55,215 nt of DNA. Origin: an uncultured Erysipelotrichaceae bacterium. GTDB taxonomy: Bacteria; Bacillota_I; Bacilli_A; RF39; UBA660. The notes under the pieces were generated by a model. That model saw only the letters and a list, made by a program, of their open reading frames with translations. It was not told where the DNA came from and ran no database searches. This document shows, in pieces, positions 7,680 to 17,182 of the stretch (the stretch's first letter is position 1; each line of letters begins with the position of its first letter). The stretch lies in the NCBI GenBank assembly GCA_902798815.1, contig CADBYH010000007.1, forward strand, positions 1 to 55,215. Reading direction: 5' to 3'. The translations under genes and the position numbers were made by a program.

Positions 7680-10074
7680 AATTGAGAAGAAATGGCAAAA
7701 GTATTGGGATGATAAAAAATCATTTAAATGTAAAAATGGTGGAGATAAAAAATCTTATTATATTCTAGTTGAGTTTCCTTATCCAAGTGGGTCTGGACTT
7801 CATGTTGGACATGTTAGAAGTTATACTGCACAAGATGCAATGGCTAGAATGATGAGAATGCAAGGTTATAATGTTTTATATCCAATGGGATGGGATGCGT
7901 TTGGTGCTCCAGCAGAACAATATGCTATAAAGAATCATATTCATCCTAAAGAGGCTGTTAAAGAGAATATAAAAACATTTAAAAAGCAAATGAAATCTCT
8001 AGGTTTTTCATTTGATTGGGATCGTGAATTTTCTACTACTGATCCTGATTATTATAAATGGACTCAATGGCAGTTTTTACAATTTTATAAACATGGAATG
8101 GCTTATAAGGATACTATTCCAGTAAACTGGTGCCCTACATGTAAAAGCGTTCTTTCTAATGAGGATGCTGCAGGTGGTGTTTGTGAAAGATGCGGTAGTC
8201 AGGTAGAACAAAAGGAAAAGAGTCAATGGATGCTTAGAATGAGTGATTATTCTGAAGATTTGTTGAAAGGACTTGAGGATACTAATTTTGCTGATAGAGT
8301 TAAATTAGGCCAAATTAACTGGATAGGTAAAAGTGAAGGTGTTGAGGTAGATGTAGATATTGTTGGAGGAGGTAAGTTTAGTATATTTACTACTTGTCCT
8401 GAAACAATATATGGTATTACATTCTTTGTTATTGCTCCTGATGGAAAACTTATTAAAGAATTGATGGATAGAGTTGAAAATAAAGATGAAGTTAATGCTT
8501 ATATTACTGAAACTGCTAAGAAAAGTGCCATGGATAGGACAGAACTTAATAAAGGTAAAACTGGAGTTGAGGTTAAGGGTATTAAAGCAATTAATCCGGT
8601 TAATGGAAAAGAAGTTCCAATTTTCTTAGGTGATTTTGTATTGGGAGATTATGGAACTGGTGCTGTTATGGCTGTTCCTTCTCATGATCAAAGAGATTAT
8701 GAATATGCTAAAGAACATAATCTTGAAATAATCCAAGTAATTGATTGTGGTGATATTTCAGAGCATGCAATTGAAAAGCAAGATTATATGGGACATGGTT
8801 ATAAAATGATTAATTCTGAAGAGTTTAACGGAATGATTGTTGATGAAGCTAGAGTTAAGATTGCCGATATGCTTGAAGAGAAAAAGATTGGCAAGAGAGT
8901 TAATAATTATAAGATGAGAGATTGGATTTTTTCTAGACAAAGATTTTGGGGAGAACCAATTCCAATGATTAATTGCCCTGAATGTGGTTGGGTTCCTATG
9001 AATGAGGAAGATCTTCCTCTTACATTACCAGATGTTGCTGAGTATGAACCTACTGAAGATGGAGAAAGTCCACTTGCTAATATTGAATCATTTGTTAATT
9101 GTAAGTGTCCAAAATGTGGACATGATGCTAAAAGAGAAACTGATACAATGCCTAACTGGGCAGGATCATCATGGTATTTCTTAAGATTTATGGATCCACA
9201 CAACGAGAAGGAATTTGCTTCAATGGATGCAATGAAATATTGGAATAGAGTAGATTGGTATAATGGTGGTATGGAACATACTGCTAGACATTTACTATAT
9301 GCAAGATTCTGGGTACAATTCTTGTATAATATAGGTTTGGTGCCAAATAAAGAAATGATATGGACAAGAGTAAGCCATGGTATGGTACTTGGATCTGATA
9401 ATCAAAAGATGAGTAAATCAAAAGGTAATGTTATTAATCCAGATGATATTGTTAAGGAATATGGAGCAGATACTTTAAGAGTTTATGAGATGTTTATGGG
9501 AGATTATCAAATGGATGCTCCTTGGAGTACAGATTCTTTAAGAGGATGTAAACGTTTCTTAGATAAGGTTGAAAGACTTGCTTCTAAAGTTAATGATAAA
9601 GAAGGATATACAGAAAAATTAGAATCTATTCAAAATAAGACAATCATGAAGATTGAATATGATATGACTCATATGGGATATAATACTGTTATTTCATCAT
9701 TAATGATTTTAGCTAATGCTTATGATGAATTAGATTCTATTACTAAAGAAGATTATAGATTACTATTATTATTGTTGAATCCAATTGCTCCACATATTAC
9801 TGAGGAATTAAATGAAAAATTAGGATATAGTCCTATTTGCGAATCTTCTTGGCCAGAATATGATGAAGAAAAGACTATTGAATTAACTAAAGAAATAGCT
9901 GTTCAAGTTAATGGAAAAGTAAGAGCAACTATAGAAATAAGTATTGATGATAGTGAAGATATTATTAAAGAGAAAGCAATGGAATGTGAAAACGTTATTA
10001 AGCATATTGATGGTAAAGAAATTGTAAAAGTAATTGTTATAAAAGGAAAAATTGTAAATATAGTTGTGAAATAA
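7663..10074 (+). CDS. leuS: Leucyl-tRNA synthetase
   Basis: 803 aa, close to bacterial LeuRS length. It charges tRNA-Leu in the cytoplasm. Class I signatures are HVGH (47-50) and KMSKS (582-586). A zinc knuckle CPTCK...CERCG lies near residues 160-185. The CP1 editing domain shows TTCPETIYG and GTGAVMAVPSHDQRDYE. The C-terminal anticodon-binding and tail regions are present. Its start lies inside the preceding membrane protein gene; both are governed by the leucine T-box. Confidence 0.98.
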   Translation: MENINKIEKKWQKYWDDKKSFKCKNGGDKKSYYILVEFPYPSGSGLHVGHVRSYTAQDAMARMMRMQGYNVLYPMGWDAFGAPAEQYAIKNHIHPKEAVKENIKTFKKQMKSLGFSFDWDREFSTTDPDYYKWTQWQFLQFYKHGMAYKDTIPVNWCPTCKSVLSNEDAAGGVCERCGSQVEQKEKSQWMLRMSDYSEDLLKGLEDTNFADRVKLGQINWIGKSEGVEVDVDIVGGGKFSIFTTCPETIYGITFFVIAPDGKLIKELMDRVENKDEVNAYITETAKKSAMDRTELNKGKTGVEVKGIKAINPVNGKEVPIFLGDFVLGDYGTGAVMAVPSHDQRDYEYAKEHNLEIIQVIDCGDISEHAIEKQDYMGHGYKMINSEEFNGMIVDEARVKIADMLEEKKIGKRVNNYKMRDWIFSRQRFWGEPIPMINCPECGWVPMNEEDLPLTLPDVAEYEPTEDGESPLANIESFVNCKCPKCGHDAKRETDTMPNWAGSSWYFLRFMDPHNEKEFASMDAMKYWNRVDWYNGGMEHTARHLLYARFWVQFLYNIGLVPNKEMIWTRVSHGMVLGSDNQKMSKSKGNVINPDDIVKEYGADTLRVYEMFMGDYQMDAPWSTDSLRGCKRFLDKVERLASKVNDKEGYTEKLESIQNKTIMKIEYDMTHMGYNTVISSLMILANAYDELDSITKEDYRLLLLLLNPIAPHITEELNEKLGYSPICESSWPEYDEEKTIELTKEIAVQVNGKVRATIEISIDDSEDIIKEKAMECENVIKHIDGKEIVKVIVIKGKIVNIVVK

Positions 10075-10102
10075 GAGAATTTTTATTCTCTTATTTCTTT
10101 TA
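10069..10102 (+). terminator. Terminator after leuS
   Basis: 11-bp perfect stem (10069-10079 with 10086-10096), 6-nt loop, then a T-rich stretch. It overlaps the leuS stop codon. Confidence 0.8.
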
Positions 10103-10148
10103 TTGGTTTATAATTAATATAGATTGATTTATGTAAGGATTGATTTTT

Positions 10149-11093
10149 ATGAATATTCATGATGATCTTGTTGGATTTTTAGAAACTAGTGATTTTGATG
10201 ATTTTACTAAAATAAGATACATATATTTATATGTATGTGATTTGTTTTCATATGACGTAAGATTTATGTATGGGGACAGATCTTTAAAAAGCGATATATA
10301 TAATAAAAAAGTTGATATTAAGAATGTTGAAGATTTTGAAATAGCATGTTATACATATGCGCATGTTTTAGTTGATTTATTGGCCTTATTTAATATCAAT
10401 GCTGAAATTGTACGTGATTCTTCATATGAGTTTCAACATGCTTATGTCGTTGTAAAACATAAGGATAAAGTATTAAAACTTGATCCAACAATAAAACATG
10501 ATACAACAAGAGTAAAGATGCATAGTCCTACTTTAGATTTTGAAACTTTAGTTGATGATCCGATTTTTTCAGATCAGTTAGCTGATGCTGATAAGCATAT
10601 ATCTAGTACTGTTAAAAAAGAAGTTGATTATTCTGTTTTATATAATAATAAGACTATAATGAAATTATATGATGTTCTTAATGAAAGTGCTGCAAGAAGA
10701 AAATTAACCGCAGAAGAGGCGTTTTTTGAAAAGATTCAGGCAATTATTGGATTAGTTAATACAAGATTTGACTTTACTAGGTATGATGATATTGATTATT
10801 ATTTTAGTTATTTACTAAAGAAATTTAGAATCAATGAAAATGGTGTTTGTGTTAGACCAGCTTTATTTTTTAAGAAGGATGATCCTGAAATGAAAGATAT
10901 AATTAATTTGGTTTTAATTGAGTATGGTAATTTACCGCCAATATTTTATATACTTGAAAAAGTAGATAATAACTATAAATTTAGATCAATTGAATTAAAA
11001 GAAGTTGAAGAAAAGTTAGATCAATATACTAATTGGAATGTTGAATATTATTTTAGAAATAAAGTTGAAAAAGAACTTGGGAAAAGTATATAG
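10149..11093 (+). CDS. Transglutaminase-like (papain-fold) protein
   Basis: 314 aa, no signal peptide. Residues about 20-115 look like a transglutaminase-like core: ACYTYAHVLVDLL (Cys67), FQHAYVVV (His97) and LKLDPT (Asp112) give a Cys-His-Asp triad in the expected order and spacing. The remaining two thirds has no recognisable motif. Members of the superfamily include proteases, deamidases and peptide transferases, so the reaction is not predictable. The ATG at 10149 is preceded by AAGGA; the in-frame TTG at 10140 has no separate ribosome site. It stands alone between leuS and the Cse60-like gene. Confidence 0.6.
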   Translation: MNIHDDLVGFLETSDFDDFTKIRYIYLYVCDLFSYDVRFMYGDRSLKSDIYNKKVDIKNVEDFEIACYTYAHVLVDLLALFNINAEIVRDSSYEFQHAYVVVKHKDKVLKLDPTIKHDTTRVKMHSPTLDFETLVDDPIFSDQLADADKHISSTVKKEVDYSVLYNNKTIMKLYDVLNESAARRKLTAEEAFFEKIQAIIGLVNTRFDFTRYDDIDYYFSYLLKKFRINENGVCVRPALFFKKDDPEMKDIINLVLIEYGNLPPIFYILEKVDNNYKFRSIELKEVEEKLDQYTNWNVEYYFRNKVEKELGKSI

Positions 11094-11157
11094 AATACTT
11101 TTCTTTTTTTGACTTTTTTCTTATCTTGATTATTGTAAGATATTTTTGGTGATATAT

Positions 11158-11337
11158 ATGAGAGTTAAATTATTTGATGAAGAAGATGAAATTGATTTAG
11201 AAAATGATATAAATACTTTTATTATTAATAATAATATTGAGATTATTGATATTAAATATCAAGTTAGTGTTTCTGTTTATAGTGAAGAGCAAATTTTTTG
11301 CTTTTCAGCGATGATTATTTATTCTTCTTGTGAGTAA
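11158..11337 (+). CDS. cse60: Cse60-like sporulation protein
   Basis: 59 aa, matching the short Cse60 family. It has the family-like start RVKLFDEEDEIDLENDIN, a central IIDIKYQVSVSV and the C-terminal QIFCFSAMIIY. In Bacillus subtilis Cse60 is a mother-cell, sigma-E-controlled protein of unknown role. The ATG at 11158 is preceded by GGTGA; the upstream in-frame TTG at 11146 overlaps that site. No convincing sigma-E promoter could be read upstream. Recognition rests on motif memory, not on a search. Confidence 0.72.
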   Translation: MRVKLFDEEDEIDLENDINTFIINNNIEIIDIKYQVSVSVYSEEQIFCFSAMIIYSSCE

Positions 11338-11379
11338 TTTTTATAAAAATATGTTATTATAATAATAGTGGAGGATTGT

Positions 11380-13035
11380 ATGAAGAAAGATGTAACTATG
11401 AAAAAAAGTTCTTTTATTAATGGAGCTATGATTACTTCTGTTGCTATTATAATAACTAAGATACTTGGGATCCTTTATGTTATTCCTTTTCATGTTGTAA
11501 TAGGTGATGAAGGTGGAGCTTTGTATGGTTATGCATATACAATATATTTGTTTTTTATTTCTATTTCTACTGCTGGGATTCCTCTTGCTGTTAGTAGAAT
11601 TGTATCTGAATATCAAACTATGGGATATTATAATGCTAAAAAAAGAGTATTTAAACTAGGAAAAAGAATATCAGTTTTACTTGGAATGATTAGTTTTATA
11701 CTAATTATGGTACTTGCTCCTATTATGGCAAAGTGGATTCTAGGAGATGTTGCTGGTGGTAGTAGTATAGATGATGTTGTTTTTGTTATAAGAGTTATAG
11801 GGATTGCTATACTTATTGTACCTGTTCTTAGTATATATAGAGGTTATTTTGAAGGACATAGATATATGAGCCCTCCTTCTATTTCTCAAGTTTTAGAACA
11901 GCTTTTTAGGGTTTTAACTATCATTTTTGGTAGTTATATTACATTAAAAGTATTCAATGCAGGTTTAACAAGCGCTGTTGGAATTGCTTTATTTGGTGCT
12001 AGTATAGGTGCTTTTATTTCATATTTTTATTTGTTAGATAAATATAAAAAGAATGCAAGTAAATTTAATGAAAGGATTAGAAAAGTAAATGAACCAATAA
12101 TTAGTAATAAAGAGATAATAAAGAAATTAGTATTATATGCTATACCTTTTATTATGATAGATGCATGTAGATCTCTTTATAACTATATAGATATGTTTAG
12201 TGTTATTAAAGGACTTGTAGAGTATGCAAAATATAGTGTTTCTGATGCTGAAATAGTATATAGTATGTTATCAACATGGAGTGCTAAATTTAATATGATA
12301 ATTCTTGCTATCTCCTCTGGGGTTGTTGTTAGTTTAATTCCTAATTTAACAGAAAGTGTTATCAAGGAGAATGGAAAAGATGTTAGTAAGAAAATCAATT
12401 TATCATTAAGTATGTTACTTTTTGTTACTCTTCCAATGGCTTTGGGTATAAGTTTTTTAGCAAAACCTATATGGACAGTTTTTTATGGTAATAGTACTTT
12501 TGGTCCAAGTATATTAAAATATTATATTTTTGTTGGATTTGTTACAGGACTATTTACATGTTTAATAACAATACTTCAAACTCTAAAGGATTATAAAAAT
12601 GTATTTATATGTTTAATTAGTGGTTTAATAGTAAAGTTTATGTTGAATATGTATTTGCTTAGAACATTTTATGAACTAGGTTTTTCACCATATTATGGTG
12701 TTATTACAGCAACTATTTTAGGTTTTTTAACTTCTTTGGTTTTAGCAATTATAATTCTTCATTCAAAATATAAGATTAGTTTTGAAAATGTATTAAAGAA
12801 TTTCATTGATATATTATGTGTATCTTTATTAATGGTTGTTGTACTTATGGTTTTGAAATTCTTTATTCCTATTAGTTATAGTAATAGATTATTATGTTTA
12901 TTGATAATTCTTTTATACTCATTAGTGGGAGCAACGGTTTATTTTGCGTATGCTAATAAGACTAAGTTAACTAGTAATATTTTTGGTAAGAACATGATTA
13001 ATAGTATAAAAAAGATTATATTAAAAAGGCGATAA
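11380..13035 (+). CDS. murJ: MurJ/SpoVB-type polysaccharide (lipid II) flippase
   Basis: 551 aa with about 14 membrane helices, the MOP-superfamily length. The N-terminal half has TKILGILYVIPF, STAGIPLAVSRIVSEYQTMG and YRGYFEGH, the YtgP/SpoVB pattern. In Bacilli such proteins flip lipid II (YtgP/MurJ) or serve spore cortex synthesis (SpoVB); motif reading does not separate the two. GGAGG lies 5 nt before the ATG at 11380, and the in-frame GTG at 11368 lies within that site. A TATAAT at 11358-11363 suggests its own promoter with a very short leader. Confidence 0.85.
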   Translation: MKKDVTMKKSSFINGAMITSVAIIITKILGILYVIPFHVVIGDEGGALYGYAYTIYLFFISISTAGIPLAVSRIVSEYQTMGYYNAKKRVFKLGKRISVLLGMISFILIMVLAPIMAKWILGDVAGGSSIDDVVFVIRVIGIAILIVPVLSIYRGYFEGHRYMSPPSISQVLEQLFRVLTIIFGSYITLKVFNAGLTSAVGIALFGASIGAFISYFYLLDKYKKNASKFNERIRKVNEPIISNKEIIKKLVLYAIPFIMIDACRSLYNYIDMFSVIKGLVEYAKYSVSDAEIVYSMLSTWSAKFNMIILAISSGVVVSLIPNLTESVIKENGKDVSKKINLSLSMLLFVTLPMALGISFLAKPIWTVFYGNSTFGPSILKYYIFVGFVTGLFTCLITILQTLKDYKNVFICLISGLIVKFMLNMYLLRTFYELGFSPYYGVITATILGFLTSLVLAIIILHSKYKISFENVLKNFIDILCVSLLMVVVLMVLKFFIPISYSNRLLCLLIILLYSLVGATVYFAYANKTKLTSNIFGKNMINSIKKIILKRR

Positions 13036-13050
13036 TTAATCGCCTTTTAT
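13024..13050. terminator. Terminator between convergent murJ-like and femX-like genes
   Basis: 10-bp stem (13024-13033 with 13039-13048), 5-nt loop, with A-rich and T-rich flanks that would work in both directions. Confidence 0.85.
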
Positions 13051-14357
13051 TTTGTGTTATTAAGTTCGTTTTTTAATTTCTTTTTACTAATTATTTTAAT
13101 CATTTTTCTATATAATGGTACTAATTTTGTAAATGTGAAATACATAATTCTGTTAGTTATAAAATCCCATTCACCAGTAAATTCAACGTAATCTCCACCG
13201 AATTTCTTTTTGAATTCATGAAGACCAATTAGTGGATTGTTTTTTGAGATATCTCCAATTGTTCCAAATTGATCATATATTTTGATTCCTTTTGTTTTAC
13301 AATATTTGATATGTTCAAAATAGGTATTATAGTTTACATATGTTTCACTAAGTATATTGTGATTACCTGCATATAAAACCCAAGCTTTGTCACTATATTC
13401 TATTATCATATGAGCACTTAATGTGATTTCATTACCATGTTCTTTTTTATAATCTTTATATTTTTCTATTTCATTTAATGTATTTTCTTTTTGTTTTGTT
13501 AATTCATTTAGTTTTGCTTTAGCGCTTTTACTTAGATTATCTATTGGTAGTATAGATATTTGATTATTTATATTTTTAAGATTTTTTTCTAAGGACTTAA
13601 TTGTTTTATTAAAATTGATTTTTCCTAGGAAAAGTGTTGCTTTTGAATTTTTATTTCCATTAAATATTTCATATAGTGTTTGATAATAGTCTTCATTATA
13701 GGAAATAAAATCTTTTCTTGATTCTGTTAATGTCATTAAGTGATAAAACTCATGAACATCTTTTTTAGTACCTATAACTACTTCAGTATCTAATTTTATA
13801 CTTTTTGCAATTCTTTGCTTTGTTGTTTTTGAAAAATGATTTTCTATATCTTCAATACTTTGATTTAAGTCTATTCTAAACGAATATCTAGGTTGTGATG
13901 TTTCAAAGTTTTTTGTATAACCTTGGTGTTTAAAACCACAAGATTTTAGATTATTAAAAATTGTGTCATAGTCTTCATTTTTTGTTGTTTCTCCAAGATA
14001 ATTTGTTGATTCTTTTATGATATCAGGATCAATTTTTATAAAAATTGATTTATTCTTTTTTGCATATTGAACAATTTTATCTGTAAATTCTTTTAATAAT
14101 TCGTAATCTTTAAAGTCAATTATAAAACCTCTTGGTGCATAAAAATAACATAGGTTTAATGGTAAATGTTTTTGTAGTAATAATGTAGCGGCAACTATGT
14201 TATCATCTTTATCTACTAATCCTAAAAAATGTGGAGTAAGATTTTTCTTTGTTTTAGCAAATTCTCCCCATGATAATGATTGTAGAAAGTGAGATTTTTT
14301 GTGGTTTTTAACAAAATTATCAAATTTTTCTTTATCAATTTTTTGAAGTTTATACAT
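13047..14357 (-). CDS. FemAB/FemX family aminoacyl transferase
   Basis: 436 aa. Two GNAT-like halves are separated by a Lys/Glu-rich antiparallel coiled coil (about residues 257-300), the FemA/MurM architecture. Visible motifs are FLQSLSWGEFAK near the start, YFYAPRGFIID and IYDQFGTIGD. These enzymes use aminoacyl-tRNA to add amino acids to the third-position residue of lipid II, building an interpeptide bridge at the inner face of the membrane. The amino acid cannot be told from sequence. It converges on the flippase gene. The ATG at 14357 has AAGGAG about 10 nt upstream. Confidence 0.85.
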   Translation of the reverse strand: MYKLQKIDKEKFDNFVKNHKKSHFLQSLSWGEFAKTKKNLTPHFLGLVDKDDNIVAATLLLQKHLPLNLCYFYAPRGFIIDFKDYELLKEFTDKIVQYAKKNKSIFIKIDPDIIKESTNYLGETTKNEDYDTIFNNLKSCGFKHQGYTKNFETSQPRYSFRIDLNQSIEDIENHFSKTTKQRIAKSIKLDTEVVIGTKKDVHEFYHLMTLTESRKDFISYNEDYYQTLYEIFNGNKNSKATLFLGKINFNKTIKSLEKNLKNINNQISILPIDNLSKSAKAKLNELTKQKENTLNEIEKYKDYKKEHGNEITLSAHMIIEYSDKAWVLYAGNHNILSETYVNYNTYFEHIKYCKTKGIKIYDQFGTIGDISKNNPLIGLHEFKKKFGGDYVEFTGEWDFITNRIMYFTFTKLVPLYRKMIKIISKKKLKNELNNTK

Positions 14358-14401
14358 TACTATGTCTCTCCTTTATATGTTTCTAGTATATCACATTTAT
14401 T

Positions 14402-14566
14402 TTAAATCATATAATAGTTATCATCTTTTTCTAAATATTTATTTTCAGTTTTGTTATTTTTACTGATTATATATTCTATCTTTTTTAAAGTATCATTAAT
14501 ATTTTTTAGTTCTTGAATAATTATATTATTTAAATCTTGAGGAAAAGGGTAAGGTAAATTATTCAT
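14402..14566 (-). CDS. Small ORF, 54 aa, possible coiled-coil protein
   Basis: A 55-codon frame runs from an ATG at 14566 to a TAA at 14402. The product starts MNNLPYPFPQDLNN and continues with an amphipathic stretch (IIIQELKNINDTLKKIEYI) likely to form a short coiled coil, then an Asn/Lys/Asp-rich tail. AGAAGTGAT lies a few bases upstream of the ATG as a plausible ribosome site. It fills an otherwise empty stretch between the FemX-like gene and trmB. I do not recognise a family, and no transcript evidence exists here. Confidence 0.5.
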   Translation of the reverse strand: MNNLPYPFPQDLNNIIIQELKNINDTLKKIEYIISKNNKTENKYLEKDDNYYMI

Positions 14567-14638
14567 ATTATCACTTCTTTCTCCTTTATTTTATGCATAT
14601 TTTAGATATATGTGATAAAATAATTGCAGGTGATTAAT

Positions 14639-15265
14639 ATGCGTCTTAGAAATGTTAAAAATAAAGAAGAAATAATGAATAGTTCTAATTACTTAATAAA
14701 GGACTATTTTGATTATAAAGGCAAATGGAGTAAGTTATTTAATAATAGTAATCCAATTTATATTGAAATAGGTATGGGTAAGGGACAATTCATAATTAAT
14801 AGTGCTTTAAATAACCCAAACGTTAATTATATTGGTATAGAAAAATTTGACAGTGTTATTGTCAAAAGTTTACAAAAAGTTCCGGATGGAATTAATAATT
14901 TGTTTATGATTAGAGCAGATGCTCTTGATATAGATCAAATATTTGATCATGAAATTGATAAGATATATTTAAATTTTTCTGATCCATGGCCTAAAAATAG
15001 ACATCATTTGAGGAGATTATCTAGTAAGATATTTTTAGATAAATATGAAAATATATTTAATGGTAGAAAGAATATTGAGATGAGAACTGATAATAGAGAT
15101 TTATTTCAATATTCGTTAGTTAGTTTTAGTCAACATAATTATATAATAGATGATATTAGTTTAGATTTACATACTGATAATATGCCTGTTGTTACAACTG
15201 AATATGAAGATAAGTTTTCTAAACTCGAAATGCCTATATATTTTGTTGAAGTATCTAAAGACTAA
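14639..15265 (+). CDS. trmB: tRNA (guanine-N7-)-methyltransferase
   Basis: 208 aa, the family length. It makes m7G46 in tRNA. The SAM-binding loop is IEIGMGKGQF, the following acidic strand is YIGIEKFDS, and the family hallmark NFSDPWPKNRHHLRR is complete. The C-terminal VTTEYEDKF is also conserved in TrmB. The chosen ATG at 14639 follows AGGTGAT; the in-frame TTG at 14624 has no ribosome site of its own. Confidence 0.96.
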   Translation: MRLRNVKNKEEIMNSSNYLIKDYFDYKGKWSKLFNNSNPIYIEIGMGKGQFIINSALNNPNVNYIGIEKFDSVIVKSLQKVPDGINNLFMIRADALDIDQIFDHEIDKIYLNFSDPWPKNRHHLRRLSSKIFLDKYENIFNGRKNIEMRTDNRDLFQYSLVSFSQHNYIIDDISLDLHTDNMPVVTTEYEDKFSKLEMPIYFVEVSKD

Positions 15266-15293
15266 AAAAGTAGTAAAGTAAAAGTAAAATAAT

Positions 15294-15321
15294 TTTACAT
15301 TTATAAAAAAAATGATATAAT
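15294..15321 (+). promoter_or_regulatory. Sigma-A promoter of the envelope operon
   Basis: TTTACA (15294-15299), 16-nt spacer, TATAAT (15316-15321), about 20 nt upstream of the lipoprotein start. A short GTAAAA/TTTTAC inverted repeat overlaps the -35. Confidence 0.7.
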
Positions 15322-15341
15322 ATATTAAGAGTAGGTGAAAT

Positions 15342-16001
15342 ATGAAAAGATTAATTGTTTTACTCTCTATAGTTGTAGTTTTTATGACAGGTTGTAGTGT
15401 TTATGAATTAGATCAGACTAATATTAGTCGTAATATAAAAACCCTACTATCACATAATACTAAGTTACATAATGTTAATTATAGTGGATATAGATATTAT
15501 TTGCCAAAAGGTATACGTTTTGTTAATAAGGATGAATATAATGCTATACTAAGTGATAGTAATAAGAATATTTATTATATGTATGTTGATGCAATTAGTT
15601 ATTATCATAAAGTTGAAAATGATTATGATATTAGTTCTAGTTCGCATTATTCTAAGAGATTGGATTATAATCATAAGACTGGTTATATCCAAATTGATGA
15701 GTCAGAGGGTAAATATTTTATACAATTTGTATTTAATTATGTAAAAATAGAGGCATTTGTTTCTAAGAGAGATTTAACTGATGCAGTTAATAATATGTGT
15801 TATATTCTAAGATCAGTTAAATATAATGATTCTGTTTTAGAAAGTTTAATTGGAGAAAATGCTTTAAATTATCATGAAGAAGATTATAGTCTGTTTAAGG
15901 CAGATTCAAATAAAGAGTCATATATGGAAGTTGTTAAAAGAAGTGAAAATGACGAATATAATAAGTATTTAGAGGATGAAAAAATTAATTTAGATTATTA
16001 A
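15342..16001 (+). CDS. Lipoprotein of unknown function
   Basis: 219 aa. A classic lipoprotein signal peptide ends in the lipobox MTGCS, making Cys18 the acylated residue. The mature part is Tyr/Asn-rich and mixed alpha/beta with no motif I recognise. The start is firm, with AGGTG before the ATG. It heads an operon with a charged protein (11 nt after its stop), a DUF948-like protein and YtxH, which suggests a role at the cell envelope. The terminator after YtxH closes the unit. Confidence 0.75.
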   Translation: MKRLIVLLSIVVVFMTGCSVYELDQTNISRNIKTLLSHNTKLHNVNYSGYRYYLPKGIRFVNKDEYNAILSDSNKNIYYMYVDAISYYHKVENDYDISSSSHYSKRLDYNHKTGYIQIDESEGKYFIQFVFNYVKIEAFVSKRDLTDAVNNMCYILRSVKYNDSVLESLIGENALNYHEEDYSLFKADSNKESYMEVVKRSENDEYNKYLEDEKINLDY

Positions 16002-16012
16002 TGAGGTGGACT

Positions 16013-17170
16013 ATGGGTGTATTCGATAAAATAAAAAATGCTCTTTTTGAAGTTGAATATGTTGAGGTAGAAGAAAAACCTAAAAAAGAAAAGAAACATA
16101 AGGAAAAGAAATCTAAAGATAAGATTAACGATGAAAAACCAATTGCTAAAAAGATAGTTTTACCTGGAAAGAAAGAAGAAAAGGTTAAGCATATTGAAGA
16201 GGAAGATCTTAAAGATGAAGATTTTGAAATCAGACCTAAAGATGAAACAGTTAAAGAACAAGATAAAGAGACAAATTCATTTAAATTTATGGATGATGAA
16301 GATTTTACTGTAGAAGAGGAACCAAAAATAGTTGAAGTATACGATAATGATACTTTTAAAGAAGAACCAAAAGATATTACTGAAGAATTATTTGAGAAAA
16401 AAAGACCTGTTTATAGTGGAGAATCAAAAAAAGTAAATCATCATGATTATCATGAAGAAAAACCTCATGTTATTAAAGATGATTATAAGATTAAACAAAA
16501 GTCAAGTAAACCATATGGAATGGATGATTCTTACAAAGTAGAAATGCATGAGTATGGGACATATGAGAAAAAAGAGGATAAAACTTATTTTAAACCAAGT
16601 CCTATAATTTCGCCTATTTATGGTATTTTAGATAAAAACTATAAAAAAGAAGATGTTGTTTCAAAAAAAGAAATAAGAATTACTTCTAATTATTCTAGAT
16701 CTAATGTTAATGTTGATGATATTAGAAATAAAGCTTTTGGAAGACGTAGTTCAGAAGTAAAAAAAGAAGAAGAGACTGCATTTGAAATAGATGAAGAAGA
16801 AGATAATTTAATGGTTGATTTAAGTGATGAAAAAGATAAACCAGAAGTTAAACAAGTAACTGTTGGAGATGCAATGGAATATTTTCAAGATTTAGGTCTT
16901 GAATATAATGTTGATTATGTAGATGCGACAAAAGAAAAAGAAAAATCAAAGGAAAAAGAAACAAAAACTGAAAAGGCAAAAGATAAGCTAAAAACTACTA
17001 AAGATGAAAAAACCGAATCAAAAAAAATAGAGACTCCGGATGATGAAATTCCAGAAATTAAAGAAAAGAAAGTTGTTGTAGAAGATGAGAAAAAGTCTGA
17101 TACAAAAATAGATGATGATGATGATAATCTATTTGATTTAATTGATTCAATGTATAAGGAAGAAGATTAG
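16013..17170 (+). CDS. Highly charged, largely disordered protein of unknown function
   Basis: 385 aa. The start MGVFDKIKNALFEVEYVEV resembles a short amphipathic targeting helix. It leads into long Lys/Glu/Asp-rich low-complexity stretches. Two islands break the disorder: an aromatic/proline motif FKPSPIISPIYGILDKNY (about residues 197-214) and a small predicted-fold segment VTVGDAMEYFQDLGLEYNVD near residue 285. There is no membrane helix or signal peptide. GAGGTGG lies 3 nt before the ATG at 16013. It sits between a lipoprotein and a DUF948-like gene, so a cytoplasmic scaffold near the membrane is a reasonable guess, not a demonstrated role. Confidence 0.65.
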   Translation: MGVFDKIKNALFEVEYVEVEEKPKKEKKHKEKKSKDKINDEKPIAKKIVLPGKKEEKVKHIEEEDLKDEDFEIRPKDETVKEQDKETNSFKFMDDEDFTVEEEPKIVEVYDNDTFKEEPKDITEELFEKKRPVYSGESKKVNHHDYHEEKPHVIKDDYKIKQKSSKPYGMDDSYKVEMHEYGTYEKKEDKTYFKPSPIISPIYGILDKNYKKEDVVSKKEIRITSNYSRSNVNVDDIRNKAFGRRSSEVKKEEETAFEIDEEEDNLMVDLSDEKDKPEVKQVTVGDAMEYFQDLGLEYNVDYVDATKEKEKSKEKETKTEKAKDKLKTTKDEKTESKKIETPDDEIPEIKEKKVVVEDEKKSDTKIDDDDDNLFDLIDSMYKEED

Positions 17171-17182
17171 GAGTGTGATTAA

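Noticed and set aside
8758-9203. Minus-strand frames inside leuS, and a plus-strand frame in another phase
   Set aside because: leuS is intact with all motifs; these frames have no ribosome site and odd composition.
16013-16070. N-terminus of the charged protein as SepF
   Set aside because: The opening residues look similar to SepF, but the folded SepF domain is absent from the rest of the protein.
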